Assembly (NCBI RefSeq): GCF_025060755.1
Contig: NZ_JANYUY010000025.1
Coordinates: 42,199-106,198, forward strand
Length of the DNA: 64,000 nt
Direction: 5' to 3'
Origin: Paenibacillus doosanensis
Lineage (GTDB): Bacteria > Bacillota > Bacilli > Paenibacillales > NBRC-103111
The notes under the pieces are model-generated. The model was given only the letters and a program-made list of their open reading frames with translations, had not been told where the DNA came from and searched no databases. A program made the translations under genes and the position numbers. Below are positions 1 to 7,858 of the stretch, one piece after another. Numbering within the stretch: position 1 is the first letter of the stretch; each line of letters starts with the position of its first letter.

Positions 1-1
1 G

Positions 2-655
2 CCGGAAGAAGGGGGGCCGAGCCCGGAAGGGGCGGCCGGCCGCTCCGTCCGCTTCTATCATCAGCTCGCCGAGGCGATACGGAACGCCCAGGAAGAGCAG
101 GCCAAGGCCTTGGTGCGGACTTATATAGCCGAGCGCAGTCCATTCGCCAAAGCGGATATGAAGCTGCTGGCGGGGGAGCTGTGGGCGATTATCGCTTATT
201 CCCTATATGATGTGGGCGTAGATCTGAAGCAAATTTATCCGGCTTTCGAGCCGGTGCCGGAAACGTCGGGCGCACTGGAGCCGTGGCTTGAGACGATCGT
301 GACGACGATTATTCACAGCACCCATATGAGCGAGAATATGCGGCACCGCAAGGTGGTCGAATTCGTCATTCAATTCGTTCACGAGCATTATATGGAGGAT
401 ATTACGCTCGGTTTGCTTGCGGATAAGGTGCAAATATCGAAAAATTATTTGGGGCAAATTTTCAAAAACGTCATGCAGGAAACGTTCAACCAATATGTTA
501 CGCGCATTCGCATGGAGAAAGCCAAGGGCATGCTGCTGGAAGGCAATCTGTATATTTACGAAGTGGCCGAGAAAGTCGGCTACAACAGTATTTCTTATTT
601 CAGCACGCAGTTTAAAAAAATAACGGGTTATAATCCGACGGATTTAATAAATTAA
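2..655 (+). CDS. AraC/YesN-type regulator, C-terminal part
   Basis: The reading frame is open to the left edge, so only the C-terminal ~217 residues are seen. They form a helical linker followed by a two-helix-turn-helix AraC DNA-binding domain (about the last 100 residues): a first HTH around 'LADKVQISKNYLGQIFK' and a second around 'VAEKVGYNSISYFSTQFKK'. The layout is typical of YesN-type response regulators that sit beside solute-binding lipoproteins, as here. The receiver domain, if present, lies outside the window. It probably controls the binding-protein gene that follows on the same strand. Whether it is a response regulator or a one-component AraC protein cannot be decided from this part. 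Confidence 0.85.
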   Translation, partial: PEEGGPSPEGAAGRSVRFYHQLAEAIRNAQEEQAKALVRTYIAERSPFAKADMKLLAGELWAIIAYSLYDVGVDLKQIYPAFEPVPETSGALEPWLETIVTTIIHSTHMSENMRHRKVVEFVIQFVHEHYMEDITLGLLADKVQISKNYLGQIFKNVMQETFNQYVTRIRMEKAKGMLLEGNLYIYEVAEKVGYNSISYFSTQFKKITGYNPTDLIN

Positions 656-779
656 TTTAAGAAAATACGGAATTTGTTGTTTTCTGCAAACTTTTGTAGG
701 TTTATGTCATATCCATCGCCTTGCCGCACTTTTATAATTTAAGTAAGCACAAGACACTAATGGAAAAGGGATGGTTGAT

Positions 780-2084
780 ATGAAGCTTGTAAGCAGGAAA
801 AAGGCAGTATTGCTTTCCGCCGTCAGCATGGCGCTTCTGATGTCCGCCTGCGGCGCGGGGAATGAGGCGGCTTCGGATAAAAAAAATGCGGACCCCAAAA
901 TTAAACTGAAAATTACATGGGCCGGGTCTCAGGTTAGACATGACGCGACTTTGAAGGCATTGGACGCTTACAGCAAGCTGCATCCGAACATTGCCTTCGA
1001 GCCGGATTATATGGGCTTCGATACGTACTGGACCAAGATGGGCACGCTGTCTGCGGCAAGGAATTTGCCGGATATTTTGCAGATCGATACGAACAACCTG
1101 CTGGAGTACGCCCAACGCGGACAATTGATGGAGCTGGGAAGCGATATCAATATGGCGGATATCGATCCGCAGCTGGCCAAGGTCGGCAATGTCGGAGGCA
1201 AGCAGTACGCCGTGCCGATCGGCGGCAACGCTATCGCGCTTCAATACGACAAGGTGATGTTCGATAAGCTCGGAATTAAAGTACCGGATAAAGGCTTTAC
1301 ATGGGACGAGCTCATACAGCTTGCGCGGGATGTAAAGCCGAAGCTGGAAAAGGGTAAATATTTGCTGCAGGATATGTCCGTAGGCGTCAACCAGGTGGAA
1401 ATCGACAAGTACGAAATTTACCAGGCCGCTCAAGGGAAGGGCTTGGCCAATAACGCCGAAGGCAAGTTCAATATCGACAAGGATACGTTCGTGAAGTTTA
1501 ACGAGCTGTTCGCCGAGCTGCGCAAGGAAGGCATCGTGCCGCCGATCGACGTAACGGTGGCGAACAAAGAGAATGATCCGAAGCTCGATAATTTGCTGAA
1601 CGGCACGATTATGGTGCAGCGCGGCTATGCGGCGAGCCTTGGCGCGATCGACGGCGTGAAACCGGGCGAGTTCGGCCTGATGGTCGCTCCAAGCGCCAAG
1701 CAATCCGGTTCCTTCCTGCTGCCGGCGCAATTTTTCGCCGTATCGAAGGATTCCAAATACGCCGAAGAAGCGCAGAAGTTTATCGACTGGTTTATTAACG
1801 ATCAGGAAGCTGGCAAAATTCTCGGCTTAAGCCGCGGGCCGCAGGTTTCCAAGAAAGTGTCCGATGCGTTAAGCCCGACCTACAGCGATGTAGAGAAACA
1901 GCAAGTCGACCTGATTGAAAAAGCGGCTCCGATAGCCAGCCCTTTCTACAGCAGACCGAAGGGCTACGGCAGCTTCGCCAGCGAATATAACAAAATTTCG
2001 CAGCAGATCGGCTTCGGTAAGATCACTCCGGAGCAAGGCTACGACGAATTGAAGAAGAAGTGGGAAGAAATCGTCGGCAAGTAA
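780..2084 (+). CDS. ABC transporter sugar-type solute-binding lipoprotein
   Basis: An extracellular binding protein of the MalE/UgpB type, 434 residues. It has a lipoprotein signal peptide with lipobox 'LMSAC' near residue 25, then a mature domain with family 1 binding-protein features ('NLPDILQID', 'YAVPIGGNAIALQYDKVMFDKLGI', 'FTWDELIQLARD'). ATG at 780 is preferred over the in-frame ATG at 771, because the purine-rich GGAAAAGG at 762-769 is well spaced only from 780. A TATAAT box lies at 733-738, without a clear -35. No permease or ATPase gene follows; the next gene is convergent. The ligand is probably an oligosaccharide but cannot be named. Confidence 0.9.
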   Translation: MKLVSRKKAVLLSAVSMALLMSACGAGNEAASDKKNADPKIKLKITWAGSQVRHDATLKALDAYSKLHPNIAFEPDYMGFDTYWTKMGTLSAARNLPDILQIDTNNLLEYAQRGQLMELGSDINMADIDPQLAKVGNVGGKQYAVPIGGNAIALQYDKVMFDKLGIKVPDKGFTWDELIQLARDVKPKLEKGKYLLQDMSVGVNQVEIDKYEIYQAAQGKGLANNAEGKFNIDKDTFVKFNELFAELRKEGIVPPIDVTVANKENDPKLDNLLNGTIMVQRGYAASLGAIDGVKPGEFGLMVAPSAKQSGSFLLPAQFFAVSKDSKYAEEAQKFIDWFINDQEAGKILGLSRGPQVSKKVSDALSPTYSDVEKQQVDLIEKAAPIASPFYSRPKGYGSFASEYNKISQQIGFGKITPEQGYDELKKKWEEIVGK

Positions 2085-2102
2085 CGCCGCCGCCCATAAA
2101 CG

Positions 2103-2144
2103 AAGAACCTGCAGCTCCGCTACGAGCGGATTTGCAGGTTCTTT
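2103..2144. terminator. Bidirectional hairpin terminator between convergent genes
   Basis: Outer arms AAGAACCTGCA (2103-2113) and TGCAGGTTCTT (2133-2143), with an inner TCCGC/GCGGA stem, lie between two convergent binding-protein genes. A near copy occurs at 4645-4681. Confidence 0.75.
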
Positions 2145-2173
2145 GCTTGCGCAGCTAATGATTCCGGTTCTCC
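2103..2173. repeat. Dispersed repeat copy 1 (gene end plus terminator)
   Basis: These 71 bases match 4645-4714 with one single-base gap and three substitutions. The copy includes the last codons (E-N-R-N-H-stop) of the minus-strand binding-protein gene and its terminator hairpin. Confidence 0.85.
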
Positions 2174-3471
2174 TCGATGAATTTATCCATCGCTTCGTTA
2201 TACTGCCTCATCGCCGTATTGACATCGAGATTGTCCTTCATGATCGCCTTCATCAGATCGGTTACTCTATTAAAAGCGGCGCTCGCGAATTCGGTCGGCG
2301 GGAATGCCGGAGCGGGCTTGGTTGCGAATATGGCCTGAATGTTTTTGCCCTTGAGGAAGTCCAGATCCCGGCCGAATTCATCCTGGAACTTCTTATCCTT
2401 CAGCACGGAGCCTTTGCCCATATGCGCCATATCCAGCTGCACTTCATCGGAGAGGATCGTCGTCATCACCTTGAAGGCAGCGTCCTTCACTTTGGAGGAC
2501 GGGGATAGCAGCATCAGATGAAAATCCGCTTGCGTCCCTATGCCAGGCCTTTCCGGAAATACGGGATAAGAGGCGAAGTCCCAATTATTCCAATCGTTCT
2601 TTACGTCGGATAACGGGCCGAGATTGTTTAAGCCGGCCAACATAGCGATCGTACGGTCTTTGATGAAGCTGTTGACGCCCGAGCTGAACGGCTGAACCTT
2701 GTTGTTGCCCGGAATGCTATAGATATTCTTCACCATCTCTAGCACGGTTTTCCACTGATCCGTATCGACAATCGATTTGTACGTGGACGGATCGATCAGC
2801 GGCAGGGACAGCTGGGACGCGGGCCGGTAGACCGAATCCGGCTCGAAGCCGCGGTATTGAACGCCGTTATCCTGTCTTGTCAACTGCTTGGCGAGCTCGG
2901 TCGCCTCATACCAGGTCATCCCGTCTTTCGGATACGGTACGCCGAATTTATCGAATATATCCTTGTTGTAATAAAGCGCATTGAACTGGACGTAATAAGG
3001 CAGGCCGACGAGATAATCGGTCTGATTATTCGCCTTGATCGTATCGAGCAGTTCGGATTGAATGCGGCTTAAGTCGTAACCGTTTTCCTTAATGATATCG
3101 GTCAAATCCTGCTGAATGCCGAGCAGCTTCGTGCCTTGGAGCGTCACTGAGTTCGTTACGTTAATATCGGGCAGAGCGTCCGCGGCGAGCAGCTTATCGA
3201 AGGAATTGTTTTTATCGTCAAGCTTCACGATGTCGACGGTAATATACGGGTATTTCTTTTTTACGGGATCAATGACGTAGCGCTGGATTTCGCTGTCGGT
3301 CATATAGCTTGGACGGATGCCGAATGTTACGGTTACCGGATCGGTATTGTCGGTTTTCTCCTTCGCCGTAGCCTCTTCCGGGGCAGTATCTTTGGTGCTG
3401 CAGCCGGCGAGCGCTCCCGTCAGCAGAATGAGACTGAGCAGCGTGTTGCATGTTCTTTTTATTATTAACAT
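2155..3471 (-). CDS. ABC transporter solute-binding lipoprotein
   Basis: A second extracellular binding protein, 438 residues. The signal peptide 'IIKRTCNTLLSLILLTGALAGC' ends in lipobox 'LAGC', followed by a Thr/Glu-rich linker and a family 1 binding-protein fold ('YPYITVDIVKLDD', 'LPYYVQFNALYYNKDIFDKFGVPYP', 'MTWYEATELAKQL'). An upstream in-frame ATG at 3513 exists, but the internal ATG at 3471 has GGAGGT about ten bases before it and begins the hydrophobic signal, so it was chosen. A cre-like site lies just upstream (3499-3513). No transport partners are adjacent. It faces the AraC gene at 3628, which may regulate it. Confidence 0.9.
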   Translation of the reverse strand: MLIIKRTCNTLLSLILLTGALAGCSTKDTAPEEATAKEKTDNTDPVTVTFGIRPSYMTDSEIQRYVIDPVKKKYPYITVDIVKLDDKNNSFDKLLAADALPDINVTNSVTLQGTKLLGIQQDLTDIIKENGYDLSRIQSELLDTIKANNQTDYLVGLPYYVQFNALYYNKDIFDKFGVPYPKDGMTWYEATELAKQLTRQDNGVQYRGFEPDSVYRPASQLSLPLIDPSTYKSIVDTDQWKTVLEMVKNIYSIPGNNKVQPFSSGVNSFIKDRTIAMLAGLNNLGPLSDVKNDWNNWDFASYPVFPERPGIGTQADFHLMLLSPSSKVKDAAFKVMTTILSDEVQLDMAHMGKGSVLKDKKFQDEFGRDLDFLKGKNIQAIFATKPAPAFPPTEFASAAFNRVTDLMKAIMKDNLDVNTAMRQYNEAMDKFIEENRNH

Positions 3472-3498
3472 GACCCTAAGACCTCCAATGAACGATTT

Positions 3499-3513
3499 TG
3501 TAAACGATTCCAT
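3499..3513 (-). promoter_or_regulatory. Candidate cre (CcpA) site
   Basis: Read on the minus strand, ATGGAATCGTTTACA fits the consensus WTGNAANCGNWWNCA at every fixed position. It lies 28-42 bases upstream of the start at 3471, which suggests catabolite repression of this sugar-type binding protein. Confidence 0.6.
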
Positions 3514-3627
3514 TAAGGTAAATTATAGAAACCGGGGCATGAAAATGATATTCTAATTTTTAATCAATCTTTATTCAAAATTGTCATTAGAGTCGTGCTG
3601 AAATTCCGCCGGGAGGTATGAAGCCTA

Positions 3628-4545
3628 ATGCAAAAGCCTATCGAAGCGATGTCCGGAGCGATTAACGAGCTGGTCATCTATCAGAACCCGCTGCTGTTCC
3701 TGAAAGTATGGGAGCTGAAGCGCAATTCCGTCCTTATTGGAAATTGGCATCATCATAAGGAAGTGGAGTTCGTTGCGGTCGACTGCGGCCATATGGTCAT
3801 GTACACGAAGCGCGAAACGGTTCCTTTGGCGGACGGGGATGTGTTCTTGATCGGCTCGTCCCAGCTGCACCGGACCGACCGGCCTTCCGCAAATCCTATC
3901 CGGTATGTGGTGCTGCAGGTGAGCTTGACGCAATATTTGGATCAAAGCACGCTGCCGTTTCTGCACGGCTTCTCCGAGCTGACCAATCCGCTCGACGACT
4001 TGAATTACATCTTCAGGACGGACCCGGACGCCCGCCGCGAGGCTCATAGACTGGTCATGCACATCTTCGCGGAGATGCAGACCAAGCGGAGAGGGTATGA
4101 AATGGCGATCGCCATCTCGGTGAGAAGCTTGATGCTGCTGCTCGTGCGCTGCGATAAGCGGGCGCTGCTCAAAGGCTCCGATGATGTCGAGATCATCCGT
4201 CTGAAGCCGGTGCTTAACTATGTGGATGCGCATATCGCGGAGAAAATTTCCGTGCATGACGTCTGCCGGCTGCTGAATTTGAGCTATCACTACTTTGTGA
4301 AATATTTCAAAAAGGTGATGGGCGTAACTTTCCTCGATTATGTTAACTTCAAGCGGATCAAGCTGGCCGAAGGCATGCTGCTGACCCGGGATTTGAGCAT
4401 TGCCGAAATCGGCTGCAGCGTAGGAATTCCGAATGTGGCCCAGTTTTATAAGATGTTCCGGCGGTACAACCCGTGTTCTCCGAAGGAGTTCAGGCTGCGG
4501 CTGCGGGAAGGAAGCGGCGGAGAAGGGGAGGCGGGGGAGGAATAG
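3628..4545 (+). CDS. AraC family transcriptional regulator
   Basis: A one-component regulator of 305 residues. The N-terminal ~150 residues form a cupin-like sensing domain ('HHHKEVEFVAVDCGHMVMYT', 'LADGDVFLIGSSQLHRTDR'), and residues ~190-295 form the AraC double-HTH ('ISVHDVCRLLNLSYHYFVKYFKKVMG', 'SIAEIGCSVGIPNVAQFYKMFRRY'). GGGAGG precedes the ATG by ten bases. It is divergent from the binding-protein gene ending at 2155, with a 156-base shared promoter region, so control of that gene is likely. The C-terminus is unusually rich in Gly, Glu and Arg. The effector is unknown, though a sugar is usual for this domain layout. Confidence 0.9.
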   Translation: MQKPIEAMSGAINELVIYQNPLLFLKVWELKRNSVLIGNWHHHKEVEFVAVDCGHMVMYTKRETVPLADGDVFLIGSSQLHRTDRPSANPIRYVVLQVSLTQYLDQSTLPFLHGFSELTNPLDDLNYIFRTDPDARREAHRLVMHIFAEMQTKRRGYEMAIAISVRSLMLLLVRCDKRALLKGSDDVEIIRLKPVLNYVDAHIAEKISVHDVCRLLNLSYHYFVKYFKKVMGVTFLDYVNFKRIKLAEGMLLTRDLSIAEIGCSVGIPNVAQFYKMFRRYNPCSPKEFRLRLREGSGGEGEAGEE

Positions 4546-4644
4546 ACGAGTGCATGAAAAGTGGCCGAAGAGTCGATAGAAAAGCTGGAACAGCGCAAGC
4601 GGTCGCCTTTGTATACGGGGTTTCTCCGCTCCATCGGTGAAACA

Positions 4645-4714
4645 AAGAACCTGCAGCTCCGCTACGAGCGGATTGCAGGTTATTTGCTTGCGCAGTTAAT
4701 GATTTCGGTTCTCC
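4645..4714. repeat. Dispersed repeat copy 2 (remnant gene end plus terminator)
   Basis: A near copy of 2103-2173. On the minus strand it still reads E-N-R-N-H-stop, the last residues of the binding protein encoded at 2155-3471, but no binding-protein gene precedes it. The hairpin AACCTGCA/TGCAGGTT (4648-4681) could terminate both the AraC gene and the desaturase gene. Confidence 0.8.
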
Positions 4715-4730
4715 CCGGTCTGCCGATGGT

Positions 4731-5723
4731 TTACAGCTTTATTGCCCTCAGCCCTACAAAACGTTTGCTTTCTTCGTCCCACAACCGATATCGAAGCGCT
4801 TGTAAACTCAATCGAAATCCAATGGCAGGAACGTTCTTCAGAGCGGCACTGCTCTCATGTATGCGTTGCAAGTGATAATTTGGAGCTTGGGGAACCAGAT
4901 GGTGAATATGATGAAAGCCAATATTCCCGGTCATCCATTGCAAAAGTCTGGGCAGTTTATAATAGGAGCTACCTTGTATTGCCGCGCTGACATAATCCCA
5001 TTCATCCGCATGCTCGTAATACGTATCCTCAAATTGGTGCTGCACATAAAATAGCCAGATGCCCGCAGCGCCGGACAGGTATAGAATCGACCCTTGCACC
5101 AAGAGAACCTCTTTCCAGCCCAGCGTCCAGCAGAGCAGCCCCATCAAACCGGCCAGTATGGCGTTTGTGAAGTACGTGCTTATGCGTTCTTTTCGTTTGG
5201 CGCCCTTCCGATTCATTCGATATTCAATCATAAAAAGAAATACGGGGCCAAGTCCGAACATAACCAGCGGATTACGGTATAACCGGTATCCAAGACGTTT
5301 CCAAGGGGGTAGCGCCGCATATTCCTTGGTAGTTAACGTCCAGATATCCCCTGTGCCTCTGCGGGATAAATTCCCGCTTGTCGCATGATGAACGGAATGC
5401 TCATTTTTCCATTGACCAAATGGGAAGAAGGTAAAGATTCCTGTTATCGTTCCGATAATCTCATTTGCCTTTTTTTCCTTGAAAAACGACTGATGACAGC
5501 AATCGTGGAAAATAATAAAGATTCGAATCAGAAATCCGGCAGCCGGTATCGCCAGCGCCAGCGCTATCCAAATCGAAATCCCCAGACTGGCGTAAGCAAG
5601 ACCCCAGAGCAGAATAAAAGGTACGATGCTATTAATCAATTGCCAGATGCTTTTCCTTAAATCCGCTTTACAATGAGAAGCCACGTCTTTTTTCCAACGA
5701 GTGAATTCTTGCAGCGATTTCAT
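4731..5723 (-). CDS. Membrane fatty acid desaturase
   Basis: An acyl-lipid desaturase of 330 residues. The three histidine boxes of the diiron site are visible: 'HDCCH' near residue 93, 'HSVHH' near 129 and 'HHIHH' near 283. Hydrophobic segments lie around residues 30-75, 150-170 and 190-235, as expected for a four-pass membrane enzyme that introduces double bonds into phospholipid acyl chains. Its ATG overlaps the stop of the preceding 73-residue gene by four bases, so the two are translationally coupled. Neighbours are HU and a cold-shock protein, which points to membrane adaptation in the cold. Bacillus Des is of similar size. The double-bond position cannot be read from the sequence. Confidence 0.92.
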   Translation of the reverse strand: MKSLQEFTRWKKDVASHCKADLRKSIWQLINSIVPFILLWGLAYASLGISIWIALALAIPAAGFLIRIFIIFHDCCHQSFFKEKKANEIIGTITGIFTFFPFGQWKNEHSVHHATSGNLSRRGTGDIWTLTTKEYAALPPWKRLGYRLYRNPLVMFGLGPVFLFMIEYRMNRKGAKRKERISTYFTNAILAGLMGLLCWTLGWKEVLLVQGSILYLSGAAGIWLFYVQHQFEDTYYEHADEWDYVSAAIQGSSYYKLPRLLQWMTGNIGFHHIHHLVPQAPNYHLQRIHESSAALKNVPAIGFRLSLQALRYRLWDEESKRFVGLRAIKL

Positions 5724-5941
5724 CGCAGTCCCCTTTTCTTGAAAAGCGCAGGCAGCAGGGAATTGCCGTAATTCCCCAATAGCCCTTTAATTCTTCGTTT
5801 CGAAAAGGCAATGTAAAGGAGGCATCCAAGCAAAAGGCATCCCCCCCAAACGGTAAAAATAAACGAAGTAAATACGCAGGAAATCATGATCAACCAATAA
5901 TTTTTATCCGTAGTTTTTATAGGCCGGTTGTAAATAATCAT
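5720..5941 (-). CDS. Small membrane protein, unknown
   Basis: A 73-residue protein with one long or two short hydrophobic segments (about residues 15-48, 'YWLIMISCVFTSFIFTVWGGC...LLYIAF') and a basic C-terminal tail. It is not recognised as a known family. It overlaps the upstream gene (5938-5941) and the downstream desaturase (5720-5723) by four bases each, so the three probably form one translationally coupled unit. It could be a desaturase partner or membrane anchor, but this is inference from position only. Confidence 0.7.
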   Translation of the reverse strand: MIIYNRPIKTTDKNYWLIMISCVFTSFIFTVWGGCLLLGCLLYIAFSKRRIKGLLGNYGNSLLPALFKKRGLR

Positions 5942-6126
5942 TTCCCCGCCGTCCCTTCCTTGCTGACATGATTCTCGAAATGGTTCAATTCGTCCAACTT
6001 TCTTTGCGGACTCTGTTTGTTGGAATAAAAACGAATAATGTCGTCAATTGAAGAAAAAACGACATCGGCATTCGTATCTTGTGTAATTATTTTGATAAAA
6101 AACCACTTTTCTGATGGTTGCCCCAT
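5938..6126 (-). CDS. Small hypothetical protein
   Basis: A 62-residue soluble protein, not recognised. The N-terminus ('KWFFIKIITQDTNADVVFSSIDDIIRFY') looks like a small beta-alpha domain and the C-terminus is polar. It starts 19 bases after the HU stop codon with a poor ribosome site (AAAAAAG). Its stop overlaps the next gene by four bases. Coupling to HU and desaturase genes supports it being real. Confidence 0.6.
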   Translation of the reverse strand: MGQPSEKWFFIKIITQDTNADVVFSSIDDIIRFYSNKQSPQRKLDELNHFENHVSKEGTAGK

Positions 6127-6145
6127 CTTTTTTAAATTAGCATTT

Positions 6146-6424
6146 TTAGTCCTGATTTAAAGCTTTTTTCAGATCGACGCCTGCCGTGAATATAGGGACT
6201 TTCCCCGCCGGGAGCTCCACTTCTTCGCCTGTTTTGGAGCTTATCCCCCTACGCGCTTCGCGACTGCGGACATCAAATTTACCGAAGCCAACTAATTTGA
6301 CCTCTTTTCCCTGCTTTAAAGCGGCAAAAATCGAGTCCAGTACATGCGTCACCGCTTTTTCTGCGTTCTTTTTTGAAAAGCCGCTGGATCTCGCAACTTC
6401 TTCCACCAGTTGATCCTTGTTCAT
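6146..6424 (-). CDS. hup: HU family DNA-binding protein
   Basis: A 92-residue histone-like protein, close to the usual 90. It has the helical dimerisation part ('MNKDQLVEEVARSSGFSKKNAEKAVTHVLDSI'), the 'VKLVGFGKFDVRSREARRG' beta segment and the DNA-binding arm, where the family's common 'NP' motif is replaced by 'SSKTGEEVELPAGKVPIFTAG'. GAGGT precedes the ATG. It bends and compacts DNA as a dimer. It lies downstream of a cold-shock gene, with a terminator between, and leads the desaturase unit. The sequence looks like an accessory HU paralogue rather than a housekeeping copy; that is inference. Confidence 0.93.
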   Translation of the reverse strand: MNKDQLVEEVARSSGFSKKNAEKAVTHVLDSIFAALKQGKEVKLVGFGKFDVRSREARRGISSKTGEEVELPAGKVPIFTAGVDLKKALNQD

Positions 6425-6489
6425 TTGGGATACCTCGCTTTTATATTATTGGAGTTGCAAAAAAATGGCAGCGCTCGTACTGTAATGGC

Positions 6490-6532
6490 CGGCAAAAATA
6501 AACAAAAAGCTACTCATACTTTGAGCAGCTTT
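6490..6532 (-). terminator. Terminator of the cold-shock gene
   Basis: Read on the minus strand, AAAGCTGCTCA pairs with TGAGTAGCTTT around a short loop and is followed by a T-rich tract. Confidence 0.7.
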
Positions 6533-6539
6533 AAAGAAA

Positions 6540-6743
6540 TTAATACACTTTAACGACATTCTCAGCCTGCGGCCCCCGATTACCTTGGGTCACATTAAAC
6601 TGGACGCGTTGACCTTCATCCAACGATTTATAACCTTCTCCCTCAATTGCGCTGAAATGGACAAATACATCATTCCCGTTTTCGATTTCGATAAAACCGA
6701 AACCTTTTTCAGCATTAAACCATTTAACTGTACCTGTTTGCAT
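6540..6743 (-). CDS. csp: CspA-family cold-shock protein
   Basis: A 67-residue single OB-fold RNA/DNA chaperone. RNP1 'KGFGFIEIE' (near residue 13) and RNP2 'VFVHFSAIE' (near residue 27) are both present. GGAGG lies six bases before the ATG. It is divergent from the recombinase gene at 6879 and upstream of HU and the desaturase. A second paralogue is encoded at 42698-42898 and differs in several positions (ENGN for EGGS, GYKSL for GFKSL). It probably melts mRNA structure at low temperature or in stationary phase. Confidence 0.96.
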   Translation of the reverse strand: MQTGTVKWFNAEKGFGFIEIENGNDVFVHFSAIEGEGYKSLDEGQRVQFNVTQGNRGPQAENVVKVY

Positions 6744-6801
6744 GAAATTCCTCCAAAGAACGTATTAACACGATCATTAGATATTTCAAAATTTGTCGTT
6801 G

Positions 6802-6850
6802 ATGTCCGCTAATGTTTCGGTTAAGATAAGATTACCATGTCCGCTAATGT
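6802..6850. repeat. Pair of 14-bp direct repeats upstream of recombinase
   Basis: ATGTCCGCTAATGT occurs exactly at 6802-6815 and 6837-6850, a 35-base period, in the shared region between the cold-shock gene and the recombinase gene. It could be a binding site for the recombinase or a regulator. Confidence 0.6.
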
Positions 6851-6878
6851 AAGTCAAGGAGACTTTTGGAGGTTACTA

Positions 6879-7775
6879 ATGAAAGAAGCGATCCGGATTT
6901 CGATACAGGGTGGGCAGATGATTAAAAACTTCATCCATGTTCTCTCCGCACATAAAGGCTTGAGTCCCAAAACACTGAAGGAATATGCGAGTGACTTAAG
7001 GCATTTTATTGCCTGGTTTGAAACGGCCGATCACTCGGGGGAAGGAATGACTTTTCGAATTGAAGATGTGGCTACCCCAACATTAATACGTTATCGGGAA
7101 GCCATGCTTGGAACCATGCAATTAAAGCCGGCCACGATTAATCGCCGGCTTGTTGCGCTGAAACGATTTTTCGAATGGGCCGTTTCGGAAGCCAAACTTA
7201 ACCGCGACCCGTCCAAGCCGGTCAAACTGGTGCCGGAAGAAAAGGCGAGCCCGAGACAGATGACCGACCAAGAAGAAGCGGCATTGATTGCTGCAACCGA
7301 GCGATACGGCTCCCTCCGGGATCGGACCATAGTATCCGTGATGCTTAACACCGGCTTGCGGCCTATGGAAGTTTGTGATTTAACCCCTGGGGATATTCAA
7401 ATCAGTGAACGCGGCAGTTATCTTACCGTTCGATCGGGGAAACGGATTAAACTACGCGAAGTTCCTTTGAATGCTGCGTGCAGAGCTGCTTTGGACAATT
7501 ATTTGGCAACGCTCTCCTCTGACGCTTCGTATCTTTTTCCATCGGAGAAAACAGGCACGCGACTAACGGAGCGAGCGTTGCGCCATTTGATTCAAAAGTA
7601 TATGAAAGCCGCAGGGATTGAAGGGCTGCGCGCCCACGATTTGCGCCACCGATTCGGCTATGTCATGGCAGCAAATACCGCATTGCATCGCTTGTCGCAA
7701 ATCATGGGACATGACAACCTGAATTCAACCAAGATTTATGTTAAGGAAGCCTTAAATTTTTCTTCCAAAAAATGA
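6879..7775 (+). CDS. Tyrosine recombinase / phage-type integrase
   Basis: A site-specific recombinase of 298 residues in the XerC/XerD size range. It has an N-terminal core-binding domain ('KGLSPKTLKEYASDLRHFIAWF') and a catalytic domain with Arg in 'NTGLRPMEVCDL', Lys in 'SGKRIKLREV', 'AHDLRHRFG' (H-x-x-R), 'MGHDNLNSTKIY' with the second His and the nucleophile Tyr. ATG 6879 follows GGAGG by seven bases, better than the upstream in-frame ATG at 6837. It is not an obvious XerC/D orthologue by context and may belong to a mobile or resolved element. No attachment site was identified beyond a 14-bp direct repeat upstream. Confidence 0.9.
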   Translation: MKEAIRISIQGGQMIKNFIHVLSAHKGLSPKTLKEYASDLRHFIAWFETADHSGEGMTFRIEDVATPTLIRYREAMLGTMQLKPATINRRLVALKRFFEWAVSEAKLNRDPSKPVKLVPEEKASPRQMTDQEEAALIAATERYGSLRDRTIVSVMLNTGLRPMEVCDLTPGDIQISERGSYLTVRSGKRIKLREVPLNAACRAALDNYLATLSSDASYLFPSEKTGTRLTERALRHLIQKYMKAAGIEGLRAHDLRHRFGYVMAANTALHRLSQIMGHDNLNSTKIYVKEALNFSSKK

Positions 7776-7803
7776 TTGCGTTCGACATAAAATGATATAT
7801 AAT
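7776..7803 (+). promoter_or_regulatory. Promoter of the IclR gene
   Basis: TTGCGT (7776-7781) and TATAAT (7798-7803) are separated by 16 bases, overlapping the region just after the recombinase stop. Confidence 0.55.
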
Positions 7804-7816
7804 AAATCTTGAGAAA

Positions 7817-7836
7817 AATAGAACGCCGTTCTTATT
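7817..7836. promoter_or_regulatory. Candidate IclR-family operator (autoregulation)
   Basis: AATAGAACGCCGTTCTTATT contains a perfect AGAAC/GTTCT inverted repeat around GCC. It sits just downstream of the -10 box, where a bound repressor would block transcription. A weaker copy is at 8649-8663. Confidence 0.5.
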
Positions 7837-7858
7837 TGCGGTACGAAAGGTCGTAGCC

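Noticed and set aside
732..1730. 332-codon minus-strand frame over the first binding protein
   Set aside because: Antisense shadow with no domain features.
6744..6836. TTGAAA/TAATAC as promoter of the first cold-shock gene
   Set aside because: The predicted transcript start would fall on the ribosome site; too tight to call.
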